Source: an uncultured Lutimaribacter sp. (lineage in GTDB: Bacteria > Pseudomonadota > Alphaproteobacteria > Rhodobacterales > Rhodobacteraceae). Taken from it: a DNA stretch of 35,925 nt. The notes beneath the pieces are model-generated. The model worked only from the letters and a program-made list of their open reading frames with translations, had not been told where the DNA came from and ran no database searches. Location of the stretch: positions 1-35,925 of the forward strand of contig CAJXSO010000029.1 of assembly GCA_913061505.1 (NCBI GenBank). Reading direction: 5' to 3'. Below, one piece after another: positions 20,940 through 29,542 of this stretch; positions within the stretch are counted from its first letter, which is position 1, and every line of letters begins with the position of its first letter. The translations under genes and the position numbers were made by a program.

Positions 20940-21494
20940 ATGGCACGCCTGATTTTGTTCAACAAACCCTACGACACGCTGTCGCAATTCACCGATCGGG
21001 GCACCGCAGGCGGGCCGCGGCGCACCTTGTCAGATTACATTCCCGTCAAAGGTGTTTATCCCGCAGGCCGGCTTGACCGCGACAGCGAGGGGCTGTTGCT
21101 GCTTACCGATGATGGCCGCCTGCAGGCGCGCATCGCCAACCCGCGCCACAAGATGGCCAAAACCTATTGGGCGCAGGTCGAGGGCATTCCCGATCAGGCC
21201 GCTTTGGCGCAATTGCGCGCAGGCGTTACCTTAAACGATGGCCCAACCCGCCCCGCCGAGGTGGCGCTGATCGACGCGCCACAGGGCCTTTGGCCGCGCA
21301 CACCGCCCATCCGGGTGCGCAAATCAGTGCCAGACAGCTGGATCGCGCTGACCCTTCGCGAAGGGCGCAACCGCCAGGTGCGCCGCATGACCGCAGCAGT
21401 GGGCCACCCGACGCTGCGCCTGATCCGCGCCAGTATTGGCGCCTGGGATTTGGGGCAGCTGAAGCCGGGTGAATATCAGCTGATAACCCTATGA
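20940..21494 (+). CDS. rluE: 23S rRNA pseudouridine synthase (RluE-like)
   Basis: Converts uridine to pseudouridine in RNA. The 184-residue length without an N-terminal S4 domain is typical of RluE, which modifies U2457 in E. coli 23S rRNA. The RsuA-family core is seen in [12 protein letters not shown], the catalytic Asp in [14 protein letters not shown] (near residue 45), KTYWAQVEG, and [26 protein letters not shown] used the ATG at 20940, the standard family N-terminus; the frame is open upstream but would run through the promoter region. Assignment to RluE rather than another RsuA-family member is by length and architecture. Confidence 0.9.
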   Translation: MARLILFNKPYDTLSQFTDRGTAGGPRRTLSDYIPVKGVYPAGRLDRDSEGLLLLTDDGRLQARIANPRHKMAKTYWAQVEGIPDQAALAQLRAGVTLNDGPTRPAEVALIDAPQGLWPRTPPIRVRKSVPDSWIALTLREGRNRQVRRMTAAVGHPTLRLIRASIGAWDLGQLKPGEYQLITL

Positions 21495-21516
21495 AAAAGG
21501 GCGGCTTTCGCCGCCC
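21494..21516 (-). terminator. Intrinsic terminator of the RidA-family gene
   Basis: GGGCGGC (21499-21505) pairs with GCCGCCC (21510-21516) around a TTTC loop. On the - strand it is followed by TTTTT (21494-21498). It ends the - strand RidA-family transcript and may also slow + strand transcription from rluE. Confidence 0.78.
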
Positions 21517-21543
21517 TGATTGGCTGTGATCAATCGCCGCCGC

Positions 21544-21885
21544 TTAGGCGCAGGCGGCCACGACGATGATTTCAACACGGTATTTTGGCGCCGCCAATTT
21601 GGCCTCGCCCGTGGCGCGTGCAGGCGCATGGCCTGCGGGCACCCAAGCATCCCATACCGCGTTCATTTCGGCAAAATCAGCCATATCTGCCATCCAGATG
21701 GTGGTCGATAGAATCTGCTCTTTGCTGCTGCCATTGGCGGCTAGCAGGCGTTCAACGCTGGCCAGGCAATCGGCGGTTTGTTCGGCAACGGTTTCGCCCT
21801 CGCCAACCTGGCCTGCCAGATACAGCGTGCCATTGTATTTGACGGCCTGGCTCATGCGGGTGCCAGTTTCAAAACGTTCGATCAT
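21544..21885 (-). CDS. RidA (YjgF/YER057c) family protein
   Basis: Small cytoplasmic protein of 113 residues. Family members such as RidA hydrolyse reactive enamine/imine intermediates; others have different or unknown roles. Seen: KYNGTLYLAGQVGE, the central QTADCLASVERLLAANGSSKEQIL segment, and PARATGEAKLAAPKYRVEI with Arg90, which corresponds to the active-site Arg of RidA. It belongs to the shorter RidA subgroup, so deaminase activity is likely but not certain. AAAGGA precedes the ATG. The tRNA-Val(TAC) gene ends about 105 bases upstream on the same strand. Confidence 0.9.
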   Translation of the reverse strand: MIERFETGTRMSQAVKYNGTLYLAGQVGEGETVAEQTADCLASVERLLAANGSSKEQILSTTIWMADMADFAEMNAVWDAWVPAGHAPARATGEAKLAAPKYRVEIIVVAACA

Positions 21886-21989
21886 GAAATGTCCTTTCCC
21901 AAGCGGCCCATGCCGCGTTCCACACCCGGGTTAGCGCGCAAAACTGCAAGGCGCAAGATAACACATGGCTGGTGGGGAATTGAGGAGAA

Positions 21990-22065
<76 letters not shown>

Positions 22066-22075
22066 GATGGCGCAC

Positions 22076-22103
22076 AGATAGCCGCGGCAGGCGGGATGCG
22101 CAA
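22076..22103 (-). promoter_or_regulatory. Promoter of tRNA-Val(TAC)
   Basis: On the - strand TTGCGC (22098-22103) and CTATCT (22076-22081) are separated by 16 bases. This places the transcription start within a few bases of the tRNA 5' end, as is common for alphaproteobacterial tRNA genes. Confidence 0.6.
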
Positions 22104-22171
22104 GACGCTTTTTCAGCGATTTTTACATCTTTGTGAAACTTTTCGCATCAAGGCCGCACCCGGCCCCAAAA

Positions 22172-22205
22172 TGCAAAACGCGCGCCCAAATATATTGGGC
22201 ACGCG
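22172..22205 (-). terminator. Intrinsic terminator after tRNA-Val(CAC)
   Basis: CGCGCGCCCAA (22179-22189) pairs with TTGGGCACGCG (22195-22205) with one C-A mismatch around a 5-base loop. On the - strand it is followed by TTTTGCAT. It lies about 10 bases downstream of the tRNA-Val(CAC) 3' end. Confidence 0.72.
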
Positions 22206-22214
22206 CTGCTATTC

Positions 22215-22289
22215 TGGTGGGTGATAAGAGATTCGAACTCCTGACATCTTCGATGTGAACGAAGCGCTCTACCACTGAGCTAATCACCC
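22215..22289 (-). tRNA. tRNA-Val (anticodon CAC)
   Basis: Cloverleaf on the - strand: acceptor GGGTGAT/ATCACCC, D arm GCTC/GAGC, anticodon stem CTTCG/CGAAG with loop TTCACAT (anticodon CAC), T arm AGGAG-TTCGAAT-CTCTT, discriminator A and encoded CCA (22215-22217). It is nearly identical to the TAC gene 150 bases away, with a D loop one base shorter. It starts only 19 bases after the HU-like gene stop, so it may be cut from the same transcript. Confidence 0.97.
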
Positions 22290-22308
22290 GGTAGCGGGGG
22301 TATTAACG

Positions 22309-22722
22309 CTACTCGCCGCCCTCTGCAAGGGGGGCGGGATTAGGTTTTTCCACCTCATCATCGGGTTTTTTGACTGTCTCGACGCTGGACAGGCGCAAGC
22401 GGCAGGTCAGCACCTGTGCCCCTTGGCCATCTTTGCTGCGCGTCACCTTCAATTTCCCCAAAGGTGGCAGGTTCAGATCGCGCCCATCCTCTAGCGCTAT
22501 GCGCAGCGCCACAAGCAGCGCATCGAGAACAGGTTTGGCATGTTTCTTTTTGATATCGCCCTGCCCCAGCGCCATCTCAATCAGGTCTTTTTTCTTGATC
22601 TCTGGCAAAGTAGGCTCGGCCAGATCAGGCGCCACGATGATATCTACAGGCGCTGCGGCCGATGGCACCTTGGCCTTGGAAACAGTAGTTTTGGGCGCAG
22701 ATTTGCGCGTGGCCGTGGACAT
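22309..22722 (-). CDS. HU/IHF family DNA-binding protein with N-terminal tail
   Basis: Predicted nucleoid-associated protein of 137 residues, longer than the usual 90. The first 40 residues are a Lys/Ala/Pro-rich disordered tail. The HU core begins at IKKKDLIEMALGQGDIKKKHAKPVLDALLVALRIALEDG, corresponding to the two dimerisation helices, followed by LNLPPLGKLKV, the strand that in HU leads to the DNA-binding arm. The arm itself is shortened and degenerate (TRSKDGQGAQVLTCRLRL), and an acidic/Pro-rich tail ends the protein. DNA contact may therefore differ from classical HU. It lies downstream of lon on the same strand, but a strong terminator between them suggests its own promoter. Confidence 0.8.
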   Translation of the reverse strand: MSTATRKSAPKTTVSKAKVPSAAAPVDIIVAPDLAEPTLPEIKKKDLIEMALGQGDIKKKHAKPVLDALLVALRIALEDGRDLNLPPLGKLKVTRSKDGQGAQVLTCRLRLSSVETVKKPDDEVEKPNPAPLAEGGE

Positions 22723-22806
22723 GAGTTACCCCTTTACCAAAAAACAACACAACCAGCCTAGCGCAGGCACTGCGGGCCCGCCAGCATTCTATACAAATTG
22801 GAAACA

Positions 22807-22830
22807 AAAAGGCGCCCGGGGGCGCCTTTT
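22807..22830. terminator. Intrinsic terminator after lon
   Basis: GGCGCC (22811-22816) pairs with GGCGCC (22821-22826) around CGGG, flanked by an A run (22806-22810) and TTTT (22827-22830). It is symmetrical and can work on both strands; on the - strand it ends the lon transcript about 30 bases after the stop. Confidence 0.8.
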
Positions 22831-22859
22831 CTTATCGCTTCGTTTTGGGGGCTGCAGGC

Positions 22860-25268
22860 TTAATGCGTCACCGCACCGCTGGCGCCATGGGCCAGCTTTT
22901 CAGCCGCGGCCATGGCGGCGGCCTCTTCTGCGGCTTCGTCCCAATCGATCGCTTCGGGCTGGCGCACCAGCGCATGTTCCAAAACCTGGCTGACATGGGT
23001 GACAGGAATAATCGTCATGCCCTGCTTTACATTATCGGGAATATCCACCAGGTCTTTTTCGTTTTCCTGCGGGATCAGCACGGTTTTCACCCCGCCCCGC
23101 AGCGCCGCAAGCAGCTTTTCCTTTAGCCCACCAATCGCCAGCGCATTGCCGCGCAGCGTGACTTCGCCGGTCATGGCAATGTCTTTGCGCACGGGAATTT
23201 GCGTCAGCACCGATACGATCGATGTCACCATGGCCAGGCCGGCACTGGGCCCATCCTTGGGCGTGGCGCCTTCGGGCACGTGCACGTGAATATCCCAATG
23301 GTCCAGGCGGGGCGGCTTTACCCCGATCTGCGGCGCGATCGAACGCACATAGCTGGCCGCCGCATCGATGGATTCTTTCATCACATCGCCCAGCTTGCCG
23401 GTGGTTTTCATCCGCCCCTTGCCCGGCAGGCGCAGCGCCTCGATCGACAGCAGATCGCCGCCCACGCTGGTATAGGCCAGGCCCGTCACCACGCCCACCT
23501 GATCGTCGTTTTCCGCCAAACCATAGCGGAATTTCTTGACGCCCAGATACTCGTCCAGCGTATCGGCTGTGACATCCACCGCCTTGGCCTCGCCCTTGAT
23601 AATCTTGGTCACGGCTTTGCGTGTCAGCTTGGCCAATTCGCGTTCCAGGTTACGCACGCCCGCCTCGCGGGTGTAGTGGCGGATCATCCCGTCAAGCGCA
23701 TCGTCGCTGACGCTGAATTCGCCCTTGCGCAGCCCGTGGTTTTTGATCTGCTTTTGCACCAGGTGCTGTTTGGCAATCTCGCGTTTTTCATCCTCGGTAT
23801 AGCCTGCGAGGCTGATAATCTCCATCCGGTCCAGCAGCGGGCCGGGCATGTTATACGAGTTGGCCGTGGTCAAAAACATCACATTCGAGAGGTCATATTC
23901 CACCTCAAGATAGTGATCGACGAAGGTGCTGTTTTGTTCAGGATCCAGCACCTCAAGCATGGCGCTGGCTGGATCGCCGCGGAAATCTTGGCCCATTTTA
24001 TCGATTTCATCCAGCAAAATCAGCGGGTTCGTTGTTTTTGCTTTCTTCAGGGCCTGAATGATTTTGCCCGGCATCGAGCCGATATAGGTGCGCCGGTGGC
24101 CACGAATTTCCGATTCGTCGCGCACGCCGCCCAGACTGATGCGGATAAATTCACGCCCCGTCGCCTTGGCCACAGATTTGCCCAAGCTGGTTTTGCCCAC
24201 ACCCGGCGGGCCCACAAGGCACAAGATGGGGCCTTTCAGCTTTTGGCTGCGGCTTTGCACCGCCAGATATTCGACGATGCGCTCTTTCACCTTTTCCAGA
24301 CCGTAGTGATCGGCATCCAAAATTTCCTGGGCCTTGTGCAGGTCTTTCTTGGTGCGGCTTTTCACGCCCCACGGAATGGACAACATCCAATCCAGATAGT
24401 TGCGCACCACCGTTGCCTCGGCGCTCATCGGGCTCATGGATTTCAGCTTTTTCAGCTCGGCCGTGGCCTTTTCCTGCGCCTCTTTCGACAGTTTCGTGCT
24501 GTTGATACGCTCTTCCAGTTCCGCCAGTTCGCTGGCGCCCTCTTCGCCCTCGCCCAGCTCTTTCTGAATGGCCTTCATCTGCTCGTTCAGATAATATTCG
24601 CGCTGGGTGCGCTCCATCTGGCTTTTGACGCGGGTTTTGATTTTCTTCTCGACCTGTAGCACCGACATTTCGCCCTGCATCAAGCCATAGATCTTTTCCA
24701 GCCGCTCGCTCAGCGTCAAGGTTTCCAGCAGATCCTGCTTTTGCGCCACATCAATCCCCAGATGCCCGGCGATCAGATCGGCCAGCTTGGCGGGGTCGGT
24801 GGTTTCGGCCACTGTCGCCAGGGCCTCTTCGGGGATGTTTTTCTTCACTTTGGCGTAGCGTTCGAATTCATCGCCACAGGTGCGCAACAGCGCCTCGACC
24901 ACATCCAGATCGCCCTGCGTTTCGCTTACGGCGGTCACGGTTGCCTCGAAAAACCGCTCGTTTTCAACAAAGCTGTCGATGGCAACGCGGGTTTGCCCCT
25001 CGACCAGCACCTTGACGGTGCCATCGGGCAATTTCAGCAGTTGCAACACATTGGCCAGCACGCCCACGCGGTAAATACCGTCGGTTGCGGGGTCGTCAAC
25101 CGATGGGTCGATCTGGCTGGACAGCAGAATCTGCTTGTCGTCCTGCATCACCTCTTCCAGCGCGCGCACAGATTTTTCGCGCCCCACAAAAAGCGGCACA
25201 ATCATATGCGGAAACACTACGATGTCGCGCAGCGGCAGTACAGGGTAGGAGGTGTTAAACTCTTGCAT
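22860..25268 (-). CDS. lon: ATP-dependent protease Lon
   Basis: Cytoplasmic AAA+ protease that degrades misfolded and regulatory proteins. The 802 residues contain the N-terminal substrate-binding domain (LPLRDIVVFPHMIVPLFVGRE at the start), a coiled-coil middle, the AAA+ module with Walker A GPPGVGKTS and Walker B LLDEIDKMG, and the C-terminal protease domain with catalytic Ser675 (PKDGPSAGLAM) and Lys718 (GGLKEK). The spacing of Ser and Lys is the same as in E. coli Lon. The last 25 residues are Ala/Glu-rich. In Caulobacter Lon degrades CtrA-network proteins including SciP, so it may act on neighbours here too (inference). No convincing heat-shock promoter was found. Confidence 0.98.
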   Translation of the reverse strand: MQEFNTSYPVLPLRDIVVFPHMIVPLFVGREKSVRALEEVMQDDKQILLSSQIDPSVDDPATDGIYRVGVLANVLQLLKLPDGTVKVLVEGQTRVAIDSFVENERFFEATVTAVSETQGDLDVVEALLRTCGDEFERYAKVKKNIPEEALATVAETTDPAKLADLIAGHLGIDVAQKQDLLETLTLSERLEKIYGLMQGEMSVLQVEKKIKTRVKSQMERTQREYYLNEQMKAIQKELGEGEEGASELAELEERINSTKLSKEAQEKATAELKKLKSMSPMSAEATVVRNYLDWMLSIPWGVKSRTKKDLHKAQEILDADHYGLEKVKERIVEYLAVQSRSQKLKGPILCLVGPPGVGKTSLGKSVAKATGREFIRISLGGVRDESEIRGHRRTYIGSMPGKIIQALKKAKTTNPLILLDEIDKMGQDFRGDPASAMLEVLDPEQNSTFVDHYLEVEYDLSNVMFLTTANSYNMPGPLLDRMEIISLAGYTEDEKREIAKQHLVQKQIKNHGLRKGEFSVSDDALDGMIRHYTREAGVRNLERELAKLTRKAVTKIIKGEAKAVDVTADTLDEYLGVKKFRYGLAENDDQVGVVTGLAYTSVGGDLLSIEALRLPGKGRMKTTGKLGDVMKESIDAAASYVRSIAPQIGVKPPRLDHWDIHVHVPEGATPKDGPSAGLAMVTSIVSVLTQIPVRKDIAMTGEVTLRGNALAIGGLKEKLLAALRGGVKTVLIPQENEKDLVDIPDNVKQGMTIIPVTHVSQVLEHALVRQPEAIDWDEAAEEAAAMAAAEKLAHGASGAVTH

Positions 25269-25520
25269 GCTCGTTCCTTTTTTGCGGCAAGCGGTCTGGC
25301 CCCAGCTATGGCAACCCCACCGCCTCCTTGGTCAAAGAGGGTGCCTGCCCCGCAGGATCGCCCCCTCGCTCAGTCTGTTTACTTGGGGGTTTTGCCCCGC
25401 AGTTTCAACCATATCTTTACCCGCACTCTGCCCGCAGGCCGCGCCTGGGGCAACCGCGAATTCATGCCAGGCTGAATGCCCGGTTAATGCAGGCTTTCGC
25501 TGCAAAAGCGATGCCACCCC

Positions 25521-26651
25521 TTAGATGGGCTCGATATCGCCTTGGGCGCGAAGGGCGTGGAAATCGCGCTCCCAGGCTGCGAACTGGCCCGCCTCGATGG
25601 CATCGCGCATCCCTTGCATGATTTCCTGGAAATAATGCAGGTTGTGCCAGGTCAACAGCATGCCCGAAATCATCTCTTGGGCGCGAAACACATGGTGCAG
25701 ATAGGCGCGGCTGTAATTGCGGCAGGCGGGGCATGTGCACTGCTCGTCCAGGGGGCGCGGGTCGTCGGCGTGGCGGGCGTTTTTGATGTTGACCTGCCCC
25801 CGCCGTGTCCAGGCCTGCCCCGTGCGCCCCGAGCGCGAGGGCAAGACGCAATCCATCATATCCACCCCACGCTTGACCGCGCCCACGATATCATCGGGTT
25901 TGCCCACCCCCATCAAATAGCGCGGCTTGTCTTGCGGCAGCATGCCTGGGGCGGTGTCGAGGCAGCCAAACATGGCCTCTTGCCCCTCGCCCACGGCCAG
26001 CCCGCCGATGGCATAGCCCTCAAAGCCGATCTCTTGCAGCGCCTCGGCGCTTTCGCGGCGCAAATCTTCCTCTAGCCCGCCTTGCTGGATGCCAAACAAC
26101 GCATGCCCCGGCCGCGTGCCAAAGGCCTGACGCGAGCGTTTGGCCCACCGCATAGACAGCTGCATCGAGCTGGCAATGCGGTCACGATCGGCAGGCAAGG
26201 CCGGGCATTCATCGAAACACATCACGATATCCGAGCCTAAAAGGCGCTGAATTTCCATGCTGCGTTCGGGGCTTAGCATGTGTTTCGACCCATCAATATG
26301 GCTGCGAAATGTCACGCCGTCCTCGGTCAGCTTGCGCAATTCCGACAGGCTCATCACCTGAAACCCACCGCTATCGGTTAAAATCGGCTTTTGCCAATTC
26401 ATAAACTGGTGCAAGCCCCCCAGCCGCGCCACGCGCTCGGCGCCCGGGCGCAACATCAGGTGATAGGTATTGCCCAGCAAAATATCAGCCCCCGTGGCGG
26501 CCACGCTTTCGGGCATCATGGCCTTTACCGTGGCGGCCGTGCCCACGGGCATAAAGGCGGGCGTGCGAATATCGCCGCGCGGCGTATGGATCACCCCGCG
26601 GCGGGCCTGCCCATCTTGGGCCAACAGCTGAAATGAAAATTCTGCGGTCAT
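25521..26651 (-). CDS. tgt: tRNA-guanine transglycosylase
   Basis: Exchanges guanine 34 for preQ1 in tRNAs with GUN anticodons (Asp, Asn, His, Tyr), the key step of queuosine synthesis. The 376-residue length is standard. Signatures: [34 protein letters not shown], the nucleophile region [49 protein letters not shown], the Asp of [10 protein letters not shown], and the zinc site CTCPAC with a following Cys/His. The ATG at 26651 follows AAGGTG; an in-frame GTG three codons upstream is also possible. The 252-bp gap to lon holds no recognised gene. Confidence 0.97.
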   Translation of the reverse strand: MTAEFSFQLLAQDGQARRGVIHTPRGDIRTPAFMPVGTAATVKAMMPESVAATGADILLGNTYHLMLRPGAERVARLGGLHQFMNWQKPILTDSGGFQVMSLSELRKLTEDGVTFRSHIDGSKHMLSPERSMEIQRLLGSDIVMCFDECPALPADRDRIASSMQLSMRWAKRSRQAFGTRPGHALFGIQQGGLEEDLRRESAEALQEIGFEGYAIGGLAVGEGQEAMFGCLDTAPGMLPQDKPRYLMGVGKPDDIVGAVKRGVDMMDCVLPSRSGRTGQAWTRRGQVNIKNARHADDPRPLDEQCTCPACRNYSRAYLHHVFRAQEMISGMLLTWHNLHYFQEIMQGMRDAIEAGQFAAWERDFHALRAQGDIEPI

Positions 26652-26797
26652 CGGCGGCACCTTTTTCTTGGGCCTGCAATCGGCAGGCTTTGCCGCGCTC
26701 TTATCTGCAAACGTGGGGGCAAGCCAAGCCCCCGGGCCAGATCACCGCTTGCCCCAGCGCCGATCAGCCGCCAAACTGCCCCAAAACGGAGGGGACC

Positions 26798-27571
26798 ATG
26801 ACCACAGACACCGCATTGGTGACAACCGATCTGGCCGATGGCGTGCTGACGCTGACCTTGGGCCGCGCGCCCGCGCATCCGCTGTCTTTGGCGATGATAG
26901 AGGCGCTGCATGATGCGCTGGCCAGCGCCGCAGAAAACCCACAGGCACGGGTGGTGGTTTTGTCGGGGCCAGGGCATATTTTTTGCGCAGGCCATGATCT
27001 GAAAGAAATCGCCGCCCATCGCCAAGATACCGATCAAGGCCAGGCATTTTTAACCACGCTGTTCGATGCCTGCGCCCAGATGATGCAGCGCCTGGCCCAG
27101 ATGCCCCAACCCACCATCGCCATGGTCGATGGCATTGCCACAGCTGCCGGGCTGCAGATGGCGGCATCGTGTGATTTGGTTTTTGCCTCGGATCGGGCCA
27201 GTTTTTGCCTGCCGGGGGTGAATAATGGCGGGTTTTGCACCACGCCAATCGTGGGCGTATCGCGCGCCATTTCGCGCCGCCATGTGATGGAACTGGCGCT
27301 GTCGGGCCAGGCGATGGATGCGCAATGGGCTTTGCAGGCCGGGCTGATCAACCGTGTTTTCACCTCGAATGAATTGGGCAAGGAAACAGCCGAATTTGCC
27401 AAAACTCTGGCCAGCCGCAACCCCGGGCCCATCGCTGCGGGCAAGGCGGCGCTGGATGCGCATTTGGGCCTGCCTTTGGATCAGGCCTATGCCATGGCCA
27501 CCCCGGTAATGATCGGCCATTTCATGGACGAGGGGCGATTGGCGGCAGAACGCGACAGCAAATTTGGCTAG
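26798..27571 (+). CDS. Enoyl-CoA hydratase/isomerase-like protein lacking catalytic Glu
   Basis: Crotonase-fold protein of 257 residues, a paralogue of the protein at 8717-9505. It shares the first oxyanion segment FCAGHDLKEI (62-71) and the second GIATAAGLQMAASCDLVFA. As in the paralogue, the positions of the two catalytic Glu hold Gln120 and Gly140 (in PGVNNGGFCTTP), matching the ECHDC3 subgroup. Normal hydratase chemistry is unlikely. GGAGGGG at 26788-26794 fixes the ATG at 26798; the frame opens further upstream but without a ribosome binding site and over the tgt promoter region. It is divergent from tgt and 111 bp upstream of a SufT/MIP18 gene. Confidence 0.87.
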   Translation: MTTDTALVTTDLADGVLTLTLGRAPAHPLSLAMIEALHDALASAAENPQARVVVLSGPGHIFCAGHDLKEIAAHRQDTDQGQAFLTTLFDACAQMMQRLAQMPQPTIAMVDGIATAAGLQMAASCDLVFASDRASFCLPGVNNGGFCTTPIVGVSRAISRRHVMELALSGQAMDAQWALQAGLINRVFTSNELGKETAEFAKTLASRNPGPIAAGKAALDAHLGLPLDQAYAMATPVMIGHFMDEGRLAAERDSKFG

Positions 27572-27682
27572 GCTTGGCGCAGGCAAACAGTGGGGCGGGA
27601 AGAATGATGCGCGCGCACTGGACCTTGGGCGCGCTATTCCCTATATCTTCACTCAGGAAATGCAAAACCCATAGGGATTGAA

Positions 27683-28045
27683 ATGACCGATACCGCAGAA
27701 CCGCTTGAAGGGGCGCCATTGATCCGGCCCTCTAGCACCGATCACCCGCTTTACGACAGCGTGGTCGATGCCTGTCGCACGGTCTTTGACCCGGAAATTC
27801 CCGTCAATATCTATGATCTTGGCCTGATCTACACCATCGATATCGACGCCGAGAATGCCGTGCGCATCATCATGACGCTTACGGCACCCGGCTGCCCCGT
27901 GGCGGGCGATATGCCGGGCTGGGTGGCCGATGCGGTTGAGCCTGTGGATGGTGTAAAACAGGTCGATGTCGAACTGACATGGGAGCCGCAATGGGGCATG
28001 GATATGATGTCTGACGAGGCGCGGCTGGAACTGGGCTTTATGTAA
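27683..28045 (+). CDS. SufT/MIP18 (DUF59) iron-sulfur assembly protein
   Basis: Small protein of 120 residues of the MIP18/SufT family, which helps deliver or mature iron-sulfur clusters. The signature DPEIPVNIYDLGLIY (36-50) and the conserved Cys71 in TAPGCPVAGDMPGWV are both present. In many bacteria this gene sits in the suf operon; here it stands alone, between a hydratase-like gene and a peptidase gene. Similar DUF59 domains occur in PaaD and in Mrp/ApbC proteins, but the free-standing form and sequence favour the SUF-associated type. AGGGA lies just upstream of the ATG. Confidence 0.9.
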   Translation: MTDTAEPLEGAPLIRPSSTDHPLYDSVVDACRTVFDPEIPVNIYDLGLIYTIDIDAENAVRIIMTLTAPGCPVAGDMPGWVADAVEPVDGVKQVDVELTWEPQWGMDMMSDEARLELGFM

Positions 28046-28142
28046 ACCCTACCTTGGGTGGGGCTGGCAAATTTGGGAGGCAAGCAGGGTTTCGGTTGCC
28101 ATAAAACGGCGCTAACCTGCTGGCAAACCAACAGGAGCCACC

Positions 28143-29531
28143 ATGCAAACCAGCCCCGTTTTGGCGCATATCGACGCCGATCTGCCAAATGCCATTTCGC
28201 GCCTGCAAGATCTGCTGCGCATCCGCTCGATCTCGACCGATCCGGCCTATAAGGACGAATGCCTGCAAGCCGCCGAATGGCTGGCGCGCGATCTCAATAG
28301 TTTTGGCATCACCGCCCGCGTGCGCCCCACCCCGGGCCATCCGATGGTGGTGGGCCATGTGGCAGGCCCCCAGGGTGCGCCGCATGTTCTGTTTTATGGC
28401 CATTACGATGTGCAGCCCGTCGATCCGCTAGATCTGTGGCACAGCGATCCTTTCGATCCCGCCATCACCGAAGGCCCCCATGGCCCCACCATCCAGGCCC
28501 GCGGCGCATCAGATGACAAAGGCCAGCTGATGACCTTTGTCGAGGCCACCCGCGCCTGGCAAAAGGTGCATGGCGCCCTGCCCTGCAGCATCACCTTCTT
28601 GTTTGAGGGGGAAGAGGAATCGTCCTCGCCGTCATTGGTGCCATTTTTGCAAGAAAACGCCGCCGAGCTGCAGGCAGATCTGGCGCTGATTTGCGACACG
28701 GGGCTGTTTCAATCGAAAACCCCTGCCATAATGACCATGCTGCGCGGCATGATGCCGGAAGAGCTGACCATTCATGGCCCAAGCCGCGATCTGCATTCGG
28801 GCATGTATGGCGGCGTGGCGATGAACCCCATTCGCGTGCTGACAAAAATTCTGGGCAATATGCATGATGATCAGGGCCGCATCACCATCCCGCATTTTTA
28901 CGATGGCGTGCCCGATCTGCCAGCCAATATTGCCGCCGATTGGCAGGCGCTGAATTTCGACACCGATGCGTTTTTGGGGGATGTGGGCCTGGCACAGCCT
29001 GCAGGCGAGGCCGATCGCAGCGCGCTGGAAATGATCTGGTCGCGCCCCACCGCCGAAATCAATGGCATTTGGGGCGGCTATACCGGGGCGGGTTTCAAAA
29101 CCGTGCTGCCGGCACAGGCCCATGCAAAGGTCAGTTTCCGGTTGGTGGGCCACCAAGACCCCGATGCCATCCGCGCCAATTTTCGCGCCTGGGTCACAGC
29201 CCAACTGCCCCCCGATTGCCGGGTTGAATTTCACCTCAAAGGCGGGGCGGGCGCCAGCGTTATGGCCACCGATCACCCGATTTTCGCCCATACCCGCGAT
29301 GCCTTGGGCGAGGAATGGGGCGCGCCTGCGGCCTTTGTGGGCTGCGGCGGCTCGATCCCGATTGCGGGCCATTTCAAGGAAATCTTGGGCATGGATGCGC
29401 TGCTGGCGGGCTTTGCGCGCGACGATGACAATATCCACTCGCCCAACGAAAAATACGATATCGAATGTTTCCACAAAGGCATTCGCAGCTGGGCGCGGCT
29501 GTTGGGTAAATTGGCACAGGCACAGGCATAG
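28143..29531 (+). CDS. M20 family metallopeptidase (dipeptidase-like)
   Basis: Zinc-dependent hydrolase of the ArgE/DapE/carboxypeptidase G2 family, 462 residues, most like M20 dipeptidases. Metal-site residues are in GHYDVQP (His87, Asp89), RGASDDKGQ (bridging Asp124), FEGEEES (general base and ligand Glu near 157-158), and a C-terminal HSPNEKYDIECF (His ligand). The lid domain, inserted around residues 210-370, contains the dimerisation-type HSGMYGG and GGAGASVMATDHP. Substrate not predictable; dipeptides and N-acyl amino acids are common. AGGAG at 28133-28137 gives a firm start. The hydrolase gene downstream begins 11 bases after the stop and is probably co-transcribed. Confidence 0.93.
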   Translation: MQTSPVLAHIDADLPNAISRLQDLLRIRSISTDPAYKDECLQAAEWLARDLNSFGITARVRPTPGHPMVVGHVAGPQGAPHVLFYGHYDVQPVDPLDLWHSDPFDPAITEGPHGPTIQARGASDDKGQLMTFVEATRAWQKVHGALPCSITFLFEGEEESSSPSLVPFLQENAAELQADLALICDTGLFQSKTPAIMTMLRGMMPEELTIHGPSRDLHSGMYGGVAMNPIRVLTKILGNMHDDQGRITIPHFYDGVPDLPANIAADWQALNFDTDAFLGDVGLAQPAGEADRSALEMIWSRPTAEINGIWGGYTGAGFKTVLPAQAHAKVSFRLVGHQDPDAIRANFRAWVTAQLPPDCRVEFHLKGGAGASVMATDHPIFAHTRDALGEEWGAPAAFVGCGGSIPIAGHFKEILGMDALLAGFARDDDNIHSPNEKYDIECFHKGIRSWARLLGKLAQAQA

Positions 29532-29542
29532 GCGGGTTGGGC

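Noticed and set aside
23199-24659. 486-codon open frame on the + strand opposite lon
   Set aside because: It lies entirely antisense to lon, has a His/Gln-rich composition typical of reverse-strand shadows in GC-rich genes, and has no ribosome binding site.
25269-25330. Heat-shock (sigma32-like) promoter upstream of lon
   Set aside because: On the - strand CTTTGACC and a GCCATAG element can be picked out, but both hexamers and the spacing deviate from the heat-shock consensus too much to call.
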